64,000 nucleotides of DNA, taken from Lacibacter cauensis. Lineage in GTDB: Bacteria > Bacteroidota > Bacteroidia > Chitinophagales > Chitinophagaceae. The DNA lies in contig NZ_VLLE01000003.1 of the NCBI RefSeq assembly GCF_007830055.1, forward strand, positions 62,001-126,000, in the 5' to 3' direction. Shown one piece after another: positions 1 to 8,538 of the stretch. The notes under the pieces were generated by a model. The model did no database searches, was not told the origin of the DNA, and was given only the letters and a program-made list of their open reading frames with translations. Each line of letters starts with the position of its first letter. Position 1 is the first letter of the stretch. Position numbers and translations under genes: made by a program.

Positions 1-1330
1 CAAGATTTTTTGTTTTGAACTCTTTTCCTTTTGGTAAGAGTAATACCGGCGAACTTGTTTCGGCAAATAATTTCTGAATGCGTGGAAGTAAATATTCCAG
101 CATCAGTGTTTTGGTATCTTCGGGCAAATCGTCTTCTTCGTGATGGATGATGTTTTCCCAGATACCGGAGAAGGGTGAATTGCGGTTGACAAACTTGCTG
201 ATTTCTGCAGGTTGCAAACGACGTAACAACTGCAGGAGTTGTTTATCATTTTCACCAAGGTCGTCGGTTTCGATAAACTTACTTACATCCAGTTTTTCAA
301 TATTGCCGATGAACTCATTGGTATCATTATCCACTTCGCCTTTCACCACATCAATACTGAAGTACGGAAACTGTTTGCTGTTATTGTTGAGCACCACACC
401 TAAACGTGTGAGCGCTTTTACTTCTTCTTCTGTTTCAACAGCTGTATTCTCCTGTTCGTTTACAGCAACTGCTGTTGCTGCAGGTTCCGGTTTTTTTACA
501 GCAGATGGTTCCACCCGTTTTACACCCGGATCGAGTACACGCAGAAAAGGTTTACCATCTTTATAAATGAATTCAAATTTCTCCTGCCAGTTGTCGGAAA
601 GCGAATAACCATAGATGCCTAACAGCTTTCCTTTTTCTTTATCCATGTTGCGGATGCTGTCGAAGTACAATGGTCCGTGCGCATTTAGTAATTGAATAAA
701 TACGATGGCTTTGTGTTCGCAGATGGCGTGTGCATTTTCGGCACAGGTGCAGGAAGTATCGAAATTGCGTTCGTCGTTTTTCTGAATGGTTACCGGCCAT
801 GTTTCACCGTTCATCTGCACTTCGGCTTTTACACATTCGTCTTTTGCCGAAAGAATACTTGCTTTTTTGCTGCGCAGAAAAACTTCGGCATCGTTTAAGG
901 CAGCAGCTGCAGTAAGCGTGCGGATGGTTTTGAGCTCGATGCTTTTCATTTTTACAACGGTATGCCGTTGATCGTACTGCAGATCTTTTAAGCCGAGAAT
1001 ATTTTTATCGATGAGATCCTGCAACTGAAAAAGCGATGCTACCTCGTGGCGACAAATATCGCCGAGGTTGTACGGGCAGCTGCAACGCACATTCATGGCA
1101 TTGGCATCTTTGTACTTCTGGATGTACACCTTGTAAAACGTGGAGTACGAATCGTCACGCACACGAAACACGACAGTGCCCATCAGTTCATCGTGTTCTA
1201 CCAGTTCGGCAAAACCGATGGCGTGGATTTTTTTACCACGACGAACCACTTCTTCCGTACCGTGATTGTATGCAAACTTCAGCAAATGAGGTAAAGCCAA
1301 GCGTAACAGTTTTTGTTTTCGATAATCAAT
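1..1330 (-). CDS. SWIM zinc-finger protein, probable SNF2-family helicase (N-terminal part only)
   Basis: The gene is read on the minus strand and runs off the left edge, so only about 440 N-terminal residues are present. I translated its two ends and parts of the middle and found no stop. Two SWIM zinc fingers of the form CxCx7CxH are visible: CSCPYNLGDICRH near nt 1080-1045 and CTCAENAHAICEH near nt 755-710. SWIM domains fronting a charged linker are typical of Bacteroidota SNF2-type helicases of about 1,000 residues, which bind DNA or protein through the finger. The helicase motifs lie outside the window, so that part is inferred. The start is unclear: after the in-frame upstream stop there is no ATG until well inside the first domain, and candidates are ATT at 1330 or TTG at 1300. 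Confidence 0.6.
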   Translation of the reverse strand, partial: MDYRKQKLLRLALPHLLKFAYNHGTEEVVRRGKKIHAIGFAELVEHDELMGTVVFRVRDDSYSTFYKVYIQKYKDANAMNVRCSCPYNLGDICRHEVASLFQLQDLIDKNILGLKDLQYDQRHTVVKMKSIELKTIRTLTAAAALNDAEVFLRSKKASILSAKDECVKAEVQMNGETWPVTIQKNDERNFDTSCTCAENAHAICEHKAIVFIQLLNAHGPLYFDSIRNMDKEKGKLLGIYGYSLSDNWQEKFEFIYKDGKPFLRVLDPGVKRVEPSAVKKPEPAATAVAVNEQENTAVETEEEVKALTRLGVVLNNNSKQFPYFSIDVVKGEVDNDTNEFIGNIEKLDVSKFIETDDLGENDKQLLQLLRRLQPAEISKFVNRNSPFSGIWENIIHHEEDDLPEDTKTLMLEYLLPRIQKLFAETSSPVLLLPKGKEFKTKNL

Positions 1331-1557
1331 TTGGTATCAGCCAAAGCAAACATGTGCTGTGTTCAGAAAAGGCTAATCTGCAAATGTAAAAGCATTCAGG
1401 TCACATTTCCTGTTAAAAACAGAAAGAATTATCAACGTTGTAAAAGCGATTGCGGTACAGGAAAAGCTTCTTATCTTTATACGTTTGCCTTGAAAAATGT
1501 AAACGCATGCAACGCTTGCAGCACTTCGTAAATCTTGCTAAGCAGAAAAACAGAAAC

Positions 1558-1851
1558 ATGAACAAACAACAACCATCCATTTTCTTTTGTCTTGTAATGG
1601 ACGCAGTGGGTTATGCCAGCTATGCCGTTCCGTTTTTGGGTGAGTTTGCAGATGTGCTTTGGGCGCCGGTTTCGGCTATTATTTTTTACCGCACGTTTGG
1701 TGGCTGGAAAGGATCGTTTGGTTCGTTATTTAACCTGGCCGAAGAATTATTACCGGGAACAGACTTTGTGCCTTCGTTTACGTTGATGTGGCTTTGGAAT
1801 TATATTGACCGCAAGAAAAGCAGTAATAAGGTGCTTGTACCAGCAGCATAA
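1558..1851 (+). CDS. Small predicted membrane protein, 97 aa
   Basis: The ATG at 1558 begins MNKQQPSIFF and gives a 97-residue protein. A longer frame runs upstream but its extra N-terminus looks like intergenic sequence. Hydrophobic segments around residues 8-30 and 35-45 alternate with aromatic-rich stretches (FYRTFGGWKGSFG), which suggests two or three short membrane passes or hairpins. The C-terminus is basic (DRKKSSNK). I do not recognise a named family and assign no function. The gene ends directly in a strong hairpin terminator shared with the convergent gene on the other strand. Confidence 0.7.
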   Translation: MNKQQPSIFFCLVMDAVGYASYAVPFLGEFADVLWAPVSAIIFYRTFGGWKGSFGSLFNLAEELLPGTDFVPSFTLMWLWNYIDRKKSSNKVLVPAA

Positions 1852-1882
1852 AAAAAGAAGCGCCGGCAGCGCTTCTTTTTTG
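1850..1882. terminator. Bidirectional rho-independent terminator
   Basis: AGAAGCGC and GCGCTTCT form an 8-bp stem around a five-base loop. An A-run precedes it and a T-run follows it, so it can end transcription of both convergent neighbours (stops at 1851 and 1884). Confidence 0.85.
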
Positions 1883-1883
1883 T

Positions 1884-2498
1884 TTATTGGTTGCTGTTCG
1901 ATCCGTATCGCCACGGATCGTTGGTATCTTTTGAGGGTCGCATTTCTTCATCTTTTTCTTTATCGTACACCCGCAGGTATACCACCCATTCGAAATTCTG
2001 AAATTCTGCAATCAGGTCAATTACCAGTTTACTGAACTCGCCCGTGGCATCGTTGATGTGAAACTGGTTGCTCCATAAACGCAACTCTTCACTTGGTGCA
2101 GAATAGGCATTTGTTGGCTGAATACTATTGTTAGCGCCTTTGCTGAACAACGATTTACCCAATATATCGTTGTAGTAAGCTTTGTATTGTTTTTTCAGCG
2201 TGTTGATATCTGCGGTTACAAACAGCTTTGCCTCCCACAACCAGTTGATTTTTTTATTGGCAGGATAGCCGATGATCTTTGATTCAACTGCTCCTTTCAT
2301 TTCAACTTTTGAGCTGTATTCAATGATATTCGGTTCGGCCTGGTTTTGTTGTCCTTTGATTAGTGCAAACTGATTGGGATAATCGTTGATTACTTTTTCA
2401 AGATCGGGCCTGATGGTCGTGAAGGTACTTTTTTGGGCAAAAACGTTCAAGGTGCAGCAGATTGTGATGCAGATTAACAGCAGTAGCTTTTGGTTCAT
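1884..2498 (-). CDS. Secreted hypothetical protein, 204 aa
   Basis: It begins MNQKLLLLICITICCTLNVFAQ, a standard Sec signal peptide with probable cleavage after FAQ, so the product is exported to the periplasm or outer membrane side. No lipobox is positioned for lipidation. The mature part of about 180 residues is mixed alpha/beta, with a Trp-Glu-Ala-Lys-rich strand in the middle and a charged C-terminal tail (DKEKDEEMRPSKD). No catalytic motif is recognisable. The gene is monocistronic and shares a bidirectional terminator at its 3' end. Function unknown. Confidence 0.75.
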   Translation of the reverse strand: MNQKLLLLICITICCTLNVFAQKSTFTTIRPDLEKVINDYPNQFALIKGQQNQAEPNIIEYSSKVEMKGAVESKIIGYPANKKINWLWEAKLFVTADINTLKKQYKAYYNDILGKSLFSKGANNSIQPTNAYSAPSEELRLWSNQFHINDATGEFSKLVIDLIAEFQNFEWVVYLRVYDKEKDEEMRPSKDTNDPWRYGSNSNQ

Positions 2499-2927
2499 GG
2501 ATAGAGATTTGTTGCAATATAAAAAAACAATCCGGTGTTTTATAGTGGTTTTGTAAGAAGAATAACTAATGCGAAAAATACATGCTTACTTGTTTTTTTA
2601 GAGAAGCAAGCATAAACAGACCCGATTAGTACCACTTAGTACATACAATTAGTTTTCGAAAATTTTTTACAACCCTTACTGCTGTTGCAGTTTGCAGAAA
2701 TCAGCGAATAAACAAAAAGAGAGCGGTGTTGCTGCGCACCGATGTATACAAAACTCCTTTTAAACCAAGGGTTTAGTTGAAAAAAAATTCGAAATGCTTT
2801 TTGCAGGAACAGGGAGCATCGTACAATTTACATGCAAACCCGTAAAATTCGCAAGTGAAAAAACATCAGTTCTACGCTTGCATAAACTTTTTTTGCGAAT
2901 TAATTTTATAGTCCTAAATCCAATTAT
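2499..2927. other. 430-bp intergenic region with one hairpin
   Basis: AT-rich spacer between a leftward gene and a rightward small ORF. An imperfect hairpin (ATGCTTaCTT paired with AAGcAAGCAT) lies at about 2582-2613. I saw no clear TTG/TAnnTTTG promoter pair and no longer ORF. Confidence 0.4.
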
Positions 2928-3065
2928 ATGAAAAAGACAACCTCTGTTAAGAAAAGTTCTTCTGTTGTTCTCTCCATTAAACAGATTGTTCATTTGCTGG
3001 TGGAGTCGTTCGAGTCGCCGCAAACAAAACAATTCAGAAGATGGAAAAATTATTTTGCCGAATAG
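2928..3065 (+). CDS. Possible small basic protein, 45 aa
   Basis: ATG at 2928 opens a 45-codon frame (MKKTTSVKKSSSVVLSIKQI at the N-terminus) ending in TAG at 3063-3065. The product is Lys/Ser-rich at the N-terminus, followed by an amphipathic helix-like stretch and a basic tail with RRWKNYF. An AT-rich stretch precedes the ATG and a hairpin terminator lies 23 bp after the stop, which supports a real short transcript. No family recognised. Coding status rests on this context only. Confidence 0.4.
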   Translation: MKKTTSVKKSSSVVLSIKQIVHLLVESFESPQTKQFRRWKNYFAE

Positions 3066-3087
3066 CTTATGAAGAAACTTTACGCTT

Positions 3088-3124
3088 AAAAGCCATTACA
3101 GCTGCGAGTGTATGGCTTTTTTTA
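3088..3124. terminator. Bidirectional rho-independent terminator
   Basis: AAAAGCCAT at 3088-3096 pairs with ATGGCTTTT at 3112-3120, followed by further Ts. It separates the small ORF ending at 3065 from the leftward gene whose stop is at 3131. Confidence 0.75.
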
Positions 3125-3130
3125 TGTCCG

Positions 3131-4291
3131 TTACTTTCCTCCAGAAAACAATATATAATCAGAAGCGGTATAGCCTTTAATGGAAAAGATATAATTGTTT
3201 TGAAAAGAGCCCTGCCGTACAAATTCTCCTTTACGGGTGTACACAACAACAGCTCCACCATTACCGGAGTTCATGCTACCTGCCAGTAGTGTTGGTAAAA
3301 ATTTCATGTAAGCAATGGTTGAAACGTCGAGCATTTGTACCTGGTTAAAATCCACTTCCATTTCATCAATGAAATACGCTTTTACTTTTTCCTTTCGCCA
3401 AAACAAGGCCTGTTCACCGGTTGATCGGTCTGTGCTGAGGCTTAACCCGGCCATTCTTGTAAGCAAATAATTGATACAATCGGGGTAGGTGAGAATTTCA
3501 TCGTTATCGAGGAAATTAAACTCCCGTTCCATGATGCTTTCGTAGAGACCGGAAGCAAATTGCTCTTTGTATTTTTCCAGTTTGGTTTTACGTGTGCCGG
3601 TAACAATGATCTGCTGCAGTTCTTTCCCTTTTCCTTCCACTCTTACAGCATTGGGCGGAAGTTGATTGATGCGTTTCAGTGAATCGTATTCTGCAGACGT
3701 AAATAAGTTGGCTCCAAAATTGAAAACTGCTGTTGTAACCGAATCGTAGTCTTTTGCTTTGGGCAACAGATCAATTGATATATCCGGTTTTTGTTTGCGC
3801 TTTGTGCCCACAAAATTGAAGAACACCGTTGCTTTGTTTTCGAATACCAGTTTTGGTAAAACGAAATGTTTATCCTCTTTTACTTCTATTACCTTGTTGT
3901 AGTTGGGCATGTTTTTCCCGAACACATACATGAGCAGCGAAGAAGAAATTTTGTTGTTGTTGAGAATACCGGTTACTTGTCTAAGTCCGGGGTAATAAAA
4001 AGTTGACAGAACAATTTTATCGTTCTGAAAATTTTCAGGTACGGTTACAAGAAAACTGTTGAGTGTATCAATGACAGGATAATACAAGGTATCAACTACT
4101 CCGGTATTCATGGCTTTTGCCACAACCATCAGGGTTCCTGCTTTTACAAACGCCGATTGCTGAAGAGAAATCCAGATGCTGTCTGTATCGGCAATGCATT
4201 CAACGCTTACTGTTGCAGCAGCTTTGTTCTGGCTATAACCCCAGCTGATCAGGCAAAGGGAAAAGAAAAGCAAGAGCACTTGTTTTTTCAT
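3131..4291 (-). CDS. Secreted protein with TonB-receptor plug-like domain, 386 aa
   Basis: A Sec signal peptide (MKKQVLLLFFSLCLISWGYSQ) is followed by about 200 residues of beta-rich sequence. Around residues 230-360 there is a region resembling a TonB-dependent receptor plug: IIVTGTRKTKLEKY, then a YLLTRMAGLS stretch, and near the end GGAVVVYTRKG. Larger Bacteroidota proteins carry such a plug after macroglobulin-like domains. Here the whole protein is only 386 residues and has no barrel, so it is not a transporter by itself. It may be a trimmed member of that group working at the outer membrane. Function otherwise unknown. Confidence 0.6.
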   Translation of the reverse strand: MKKQVLLLFFSLCLISWGYSQNKAAATVSVECIADTDSIWISLQQSAFVKAGTLMVVAKAMNTGVVDTLYYPVIDTLNSFLVTVPENFQNDKIVLSTFYYPGLRQVTGILNNNKISSSLLMYVFGKNMPNYNKVIEVKEDKHFVLPKLVFENKATVFFNFVGTKRKQKPDISIDLLPKAKDYDSVTTAVFNFGANLFTSAEYDSLKRINQLPPNAVRVEGKGKELQQIIVTGTRKTKLEKYKEQFASGLYESIMEREFNFLDNDEILTYPDCINYLLTRMAGLSLSTDRSTGEQALFWRKEKVKAYFIDEMEVDFNQVQMLDVSTIAYMKFLPTLLAGSMNSGNGGAVVVYTRKGEFVRQGSFQNNYIFSIKGYTASDYILFSGGK

Positions 4292-4341
4292 AAAGGCTAA
4301 AAAACCGCAACAATTACTGTTGCGGTTACATATTATACGGT

Positions 4342-5637
4342 TTAGAATTTTGTGAGTACTTTGTTCATCTCTGCTGTAATTTCTTCGTTGCAGAGATTGC
4401 CAATGCTTCCTTCGTGTGTGTGATGTAACTGTTGCAGATCGTATTCAAATTCTCCTTTGTTGATGGCATTACCCACCTGTTGATACGCTTCACGGAAAGG
4501 AACGCCTTTGTTCACCAATTCATTCACAGCTTCCACGCTGAATAAATATTTATACTTCTCATCGGTGAGAATATTTTCCTTCACCTTCATGTTGCTGAGC
4601 ATGAGCTGCATTAGCTGCAGACAAGCTTTCAGTTCTTCAATAGCAGGGAACAGAATTTCTTTGGTCAACTGCATATCACGATGGTAACCGGAAGGCAGGT
4701 TGTTGATGAGTAATGTCAACTCGTTTGGTATTGATTGGATGCGATTGCATTTTGCACGGATGAGTTCAAACACATCCGGATTTTTTTTGTGCGGCATAAT
4801 GCTGCTGCCGGTAGTCAACTCATCGGGGAACGAAAGGAAACCAAAGTTCTGGTTCATGTACAAGCAACAATCCATCGCCAGTTTGCTGAGTGTTGCTGCA
4901 ACAGCGCTCATGCCAATGCTTGTTACTTTCTCTGTTTTACCACGGCTCATTTGTGCATACACACTGTTCCAGTTAAGCGTGCCGAACTGCAACAATTCCG
5001 TTGTACGTTTTCTGTTGAGCGGAAACGATGAGCCATAACCTGCACCACTGCCCAATGGATTTTTATTGGCCACCTGGTAAGCAGCTGCTAATAATTCAAC
5101 ATCATCTACCAAGCTCTCGGCATAGGCACCCAACCATAAACCAACCGAAGATGGCATGGCAATTTGCAAATGTGTATAGCCGGGCAGTAATGTATGCTTA
5201 TGCTGATCGCCGGTTTTGATCAAGAGATCAAACAGATTTTTTACTTCGTCTTTAATATTGTTGATCTCTGCACGCAGGTACAATTTAATATCAACCGCCA
5301 CCTGGTCGTTACGGCTTCTTCCGCTGTGGATTTTCTTACCAACGTCGCCGATCTTTTGGGTAAGCAGATATTCAACCTGTGAATGCACATCTTCTATGCC
5401 TTCTTCAATAATGAAAGAGCCAAGCTCAATGGTTGCAGCGATTTCTTTCAGTCCGGCAACAGCCTGTTCTGCTTCTTCTTTACTCATCAAACCCACTTCA
5501 CCCAGCATGGTTACATGCGCAATGGAGCCTTGCACATCGTACTTTGCCAACAACAAATCAAATTCTTTATCACGACCAACAGTGAATTGTTCAACCAACG
5601 CAGATGTGCTGCTGTTTTCTTTGCTCCAGAGTTTCAT
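4342..5637 (-). CDS. argH: Argininosuccinate lyase
   Basis: Last step of arginine synthesis: splits argininosuccinate into arginine and fumarate in the cytosol. The 431-residue length is near the family norm of 440-460. The fumarase/lyase-superfamily signature loop GSSIMPHKKNPD is present, containing the mobile catalytic serine, as are the HSGRSRNDQ and GYTHLQIAMPSS blocks typical of ArgH. It is the last gene of the leftward arginine cluster, separated from argE by a repeat-bounded S23 gene. The ATG at 5637 gives the expected N-terminus MKLWSK. Confidence 0.97.
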   Translation of the reverse strand: MKLWSKENSSTSALVEQFTVGRDKEFDLLLAKYDVQGSIAHVTMLGEVGLMSKEEAEQAVAGLKEIAATIELGSFIIEEGIEDVHSQVEYLLTQKIGDVGKKIHSGRSRNDQVAVDIKLYLRAEINNIKDEVKNLFDLLIKTGDQHKHTLLPGYTHLQIAMPSSVGLWLGAYAESLVDDVELLAAAYQVANKNPLGSGAGYGSSFPLNRKRTTELLQFGTLNWNSVYAQMSRGKTEKVTSIGMSAVAATLSKLAMDCCLYMNQNFGFLSFPDELTTGSSIMPHKKNPDVFELIRAKCNRIQSIPNELTLLINNLPSGYHRDMQLTKEILFPAIEELKACLQLMQLMLSNMKVKENILTDEKYKYLFSVEAVNELVNKGVPFREAYQQVGNAINKGEFEYDLQQLHHTHEGSIGNLCNEEITAEMNKVLTKF

Positions 5638-5659
5638 AATTTTTTTGTTTCAGGTTACA

Positions 5660-5679
5660 GGTTTCCGGTTGCTGGTTAC
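5660..5679. repeat. Inverted repeat arm, left boundary of the S23 cassette
   Basis: GGTTTCCGGTTGCTGGTTAC matches the reverse complement of 6187-6206 at 17 of 20 positions. It lies between argH and the four-helix-bundle gene and includes that gene's TAA stop (5676-5678). Confidence 0.7.
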
Positions 5680-6068
5680 TTGATCTCCGTTGGAGGCAGG
5701 TTGTTCCAGTTATCTTCTACCCACTGAATAAAGTTGTTTATTTTCTTACTCAAAACTGTATAGCGCTCAAAGAAACTACTGTACAAACTCGTTTCTTTCA
5801 GAGACTCAGTTTCATGCAGGAAATCTAAATGCACAATTGTTTCATCACATTCTGATTGTGCATAAACAAGAAATCGAATGAAATCCTGTTTATATCTTTT
5901 TCTGCCGTATCCTTCAACTATTGCAGAAGTAACGGCTTTTGAAGATCTTCTTATTTGGCTTCCTTCTTCATATAACTCAAACTTTGGAAGAGAAAGACTC
6001 ATTTTGTGTATTTCGATAGCTAGTTGTTTCGACTCCTTATAAACATCAAGCTCCCGGTAACTTTTCAT
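5676..6068 (-). CDS. Four helix bundle protein (S23 / 23S rRNA intervening-sequence family)
   Basis: A 130-residue, all-helical protein. The N-terminal block [20 protein letters not shown] and the central [17 protein letters not shown] segment are characteristic of the S23 four-helix-bundle family, first known from intervening sequences in 23S rRNA genes. Its biochemical role is unknown. No rRNA gene is nearby. It sits between argE and argH, within a pair of imperfect 20-bp inverted repeats, and its stop codon lies in the left arm. The arrangement looks like a small insertion into the arginine cluster. A structured hairpin element lies just upstream of its start. Confidence 0.9.
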   Translation of the reverse strand: MKSYRELDVYKESKQLAIEIHKMSLSLPKFELYEEGSQIRRSSKAVTSAIVEGYGRKRYKQDFIRFLVYAQSECDETIVHLDFLHETESLKETSLYSSFFERYTVLSKKINNFIQWVEDNWNNLPPTEIK

Positions 6069-6090
6069 GTGCTAGTTGATATTTTATTTT

Positions 6091-6165
6091 GGCCACAAAG
6101 TATATCTGTAAAAACTCTATCGCTGATATAATAAAATAGCTCAATAATTTTTACAGATATTTCAT
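6091..6165 (-). repeat. Structured hairpin element, copy A
   Basis: ATATCTGTAAAAA (6102-6114) pairs perfectly over 13 bp with TTTTTACAGATAT (6148-6160). It shares loop and flank sequence with 22447-22523, where the stem differs by compensating changes. Both copies sit 5' of a minus-strand gene. Confidence 0.65.
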
Positions 6166-6186
6166 GTTGTTGGCGTTGTTTTACCA

Positions 6187-6206
6187 GCAACCAGTAACTG
6201 GAAACC
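6187..6206. repeat. Inverted repeat arm, right boundary of the S23 cassette
   Basis: GCAACCAGTAACTGGAAACC is the inverted partner of 5660-5679 (17/20). It lies just after the argE stop codon, consistent with insertion in the argE-argH junction. Confidence 0.7.
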
Positions 6207-6213
6207 GGCAACA

Positions 6214-7287
6214 CTATAAAATACGGTCTAATAATTTTATATACAACTCAATCCCACCTTTGATCTCATCAACATATACATATTCATCGGCTGTATGACT
6301 TCTTGCACTATCACCAGGGCCCATCTTCAATGCAGGGAACGGCATTAATGCTTTGTCACTTGTTGTGGGTGAACCATAATAACCACGACCCAACTCAATA
6401 CCTGCTTTCACCAATGGATGATCCATGGCGATAGAAGTTGATTTCATTCTTGTTGTACGTGGTTTGAACTGGCTCTTTAAGTTTTCTTTCAACTCACCAA
6501 GTATTTCATCGAAGGTATAGAGTTCGTTCACCCGCACATCAATTACAAATTTGCATTGTGGTGGTACTACATTGTGTTGCTGGTTTTCGGTACCAATCAC
6601 CGTTACCGTCAACATCGATTCACCTAACAACGGACTTACCTTATCGAACTTGTAATTACGGATCCAGTTTATGTCGTCCATGGCAATGTACAAGGCATTG
6701 ACGCCTTCTTTGCGTGCAGCATGTCCGGCTTTACCTTGTGCAATACAGTCGATCACCATTAATCCACGTTCAGCAACAGCCATATCCATCTTGGTTGGTT
6801 CGCCCACAATACCAAAGTTGATATTACCGAGATAAGGCAACACCAGTTCAATACCATTCACACCGCTGATTTCTTCCTCAGCACTTGCAGCAAACACCAC
6901 GTTGTGCGAAAGATTTTCTTTCTCGTAGTAGTAAAGAAAGGTTGCAATTAAGCTTACCAAACAACCGCCTGCATCATTACTGCCGAGGCCAAATAATTTC
7001 CCGTCTTCCACTATCGGTTCAAATGGATCTCTTGTGTATTTCGCATTTGGTTTTACGGTATCGTGATGTGAGTTGAGTAACACCGATGGTTTTGCTGCAT
7101 CGTAAAACTTGTTCTTTGCATACACATTGTTGCCTACACGAAAATGTTCAATGCCTTTTTGTGCAAAAAAATGAATAAGAATTTCTGCGGTTTCGTTTTC
7201 TTCTTTTGAAAAAGACGGCGTGGCGATCAGCTGTTTTAATAATTCAACTGCCTCTGTGTGTAGTTGGCTGATGTCCTGGTTGGCCAT
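6214..7287 (-). CDS. argE: N-acetylornithine (or N-succinylornithine / N-acylcitrulline) deacylase, M20 family
   Basis: Zinc-dependent M20 amidohydrolase of 357 residues that removes the N-acyl group from an arginine precursor. Visible motifs are the HHDTV metal/catalytic block (about residues 74-78), GSNDAGG with the bridging aspartate, and AEEE with the catalytic glutamate. In organisms using an acylornithine carbamoyltransferase, as the neighbouring argF' suggests, the substrate would be acylcitrulline rather than acylornithine. Whether the acyl group is acetyl or succinyl cannot be read from the sequence. It follows argB by about 10 bp, so probably one transcript. The ATG at 7287 gives MANQDISQ. 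Confidence 0.9.
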   Translation of the reverse strand: MANQDISQLHTEAVELLKQLIATPSFSKEENETAEILIHFFAQKGIEHFRVGNNVYAKNKFYDAAKPSVLLNSHHDTVKPNAKYTRDPFEPIVEDGKLFGLGSNDAGGCLVSLIATFLYYYEKENLSHNVVFAASAEEEISGVNGIELVLPYLGNINFGIVGEPTKMDMAVAERGLMVIDCIAQGKAGHAARKEGVNALYIAMDDINWIRNYKFDKVSPLLGESMLTVTVIGTENQQHNVVPPQCKFVIDVRVNELYTFDEILGELKENLKSQFKPRTTRMKSTSIAMDHPLVKAGIELGRGYYGSPTTSDKALMPFPALKMGPGDSARSHTADEYVYVDEIKGGIELYIKLLDRIL

Positions 7288-7297
7288 AATAATTTGT

Positions 7298-8518
7298 TTA
7301 ACTGTTTGTAATGGATGTTCCGCTTTCTCCGTTGATCAGATCGTTCAAATGCTCTGCTTTACCAATTACTACCTTTTTTACACCACTGTTTAACGCAGCA
7401 AATGCGTTATCGAGTTTCGGGATCATGCCCGCAAATATTTTTCCTTCTGCTTTTAATTGTTCGTATGATGTGGGATCGATGTTGCTGATGACGGTTGCAT
7501 CATCATTTGCATCGAGCAATACACCTGCTTTTTCAAAGGAATAGATCAAACTTACTTCATACAAGTTGCTCATGGCTTTTGCCACTTCCTGAGCAATCGT
7601 ATCTGCATTGGTGTTGAGCAGTTGACCCTTACCATCGTGTGTAATCGGCGCAACCACTGGTATAAATCCATGCTCTAACAAGCCGCTCCAGTTTTGTGCA
7701 TTGATCTTGTCTGACTTTACATCGCCTACAAAACCGTAATCAATTTCTTTTACCGGACGCTTATTCGCAGGAATTAAATTGCCGTCTGCACCGGTAACAC
7801 CAATGGCATTGCAGCCAAGCGACTGCAATTGTGCGATTACTTTTTTGTTGATAAGTCCGGCGTACACCATTGTTACTAAATCAATGGTTGCGGCATCGGT
7901 AATACGACGACCATCTACATATTTGCTTTCGATGCCTAATGATTCGCCGATTTTGGTTGCTACCTTACCTCCGCCGTGTATTAAAATTGCCTTGAAGCCC
8001 CCATCCCCTGAAGGGGGGCTAGTATGCCCTCCGACAAGTTTTGAAAAGCTTTCAAGAAAAGACGCCAAAACAGGTTCGCTATCAACAATATTCCCACCTA
8101 TTTTAATAACAACTAATTTTTCCTTTTCAATCACAAGCTGTTTGTTTTCTTGAATGGTCGCTATTGTATCCTTAATCGTTTTTAAAACTGTTGACTTATT
8201 TTGAAATACCTCTTCATTCTTAAAGCGAAGAACTGTTAATCCAAGTGACTTTAAGTTTCGTTCCCGAACCTGATCGTTTATTTTTACTTCCTCAACCTCG
8301 TGAATACCTCCGTCAAGTTCTATTACCAACCTGGCAGCATGACAATAAAAGTCAACAACATAGTTTGAAATCGGATGCTGTCTTCTAAATTTTAGTTTCC
8401 ACTCATTTATATGAATATGTTTCCAGAGCAACTCCTCTGCAGGTGTCATTCTGTTTCGAAGCTCCTCGGCTTTTTGAAAAATCAAATGGCTTGCGCCATA
8501 AAACATATTCTCCTTCAT
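7298..8518 (-). CDS. argB: DUF559-domain / N-acetylglutamate kinase fusion
   Basis: One uninterrupted frame. Residues about 1-125 from ATG 8518 (MKENMFYGASHLIFQKAEEL) are a DUF559 domain of the PD-(D/E)XK/Vsr-like nuclease fold, with VDFYC and VIELDGG motifs. Residues about 130-406 are acetylglutamate kinase, which phosphorylates N-acylglutamate, with KIGGN, HGGGK, GLINK and NTNADTIAQE motifs intact. The frame stays open upstream to 8605, but that part is repeat-derived (PEKPPSPEGG). There is no ATG between the domains; a GTG at 8134 could restart ArgB alone. A palindromic repeat adds a SPPSGDGG loop in the kinase. Fusion of DUF559 to ArgB is not standard. The kinase call is firm; the in vivo protein form is not. 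Confidence 0.88.
   Translation of the reverse strand: MKENMFYGASHLIFQKAEELRNRMTPAEELLWKHIHINEWKLKFRRQHPISNYVVDFYCHAARLVIELDGGIHEVEEVKINDQVRERNLKSLGLTVLRFKNEEVFQNKSTVLKTIKDTIATIQENKQLVIEKEKLVVIKIGGNIVDSEPVLASFLESFSKLVGGHTSPPSGDGGFKAILIHGGGKVATKIGESLGIESKYVDGRRITDAATIDLVTMVYAGLINKKVIAQLQSLGCNAIGVTGADGNLIPANKRPVKEIDYGFVGDVKSDKINAQNWSGLLEHGFIPVVAPITHDGKGQLLNTNADTIAQEVAKAMSNLYEVSLIYSFEKAGVLLDANDDATVISNIDPTSYEQLKAEGKIFAGMIPKLDNAFAALNSGVKKVVIGKAEHLNDLINGESGTSITNS
7997..8019. repeat. GC-rich palindromic repeat inside argB
   Basis: Core CCCATCCCCTGAAGGGG. It is read in frame as SPPSGDGG between the first helix of ArgB and the HGGGK strand. The same element is inverted at 8545-8567 and degenerate at 11741-11766. 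Confidence 0.8.
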
Positions 8519-8538
8519 ACTGCTACAATTAATCGGTG

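Noticed and set aside
5676-6068. rRNA operon hint from the S23 gene
   Set aside because: There is no 16S, 23S or tRNA sequence near it.
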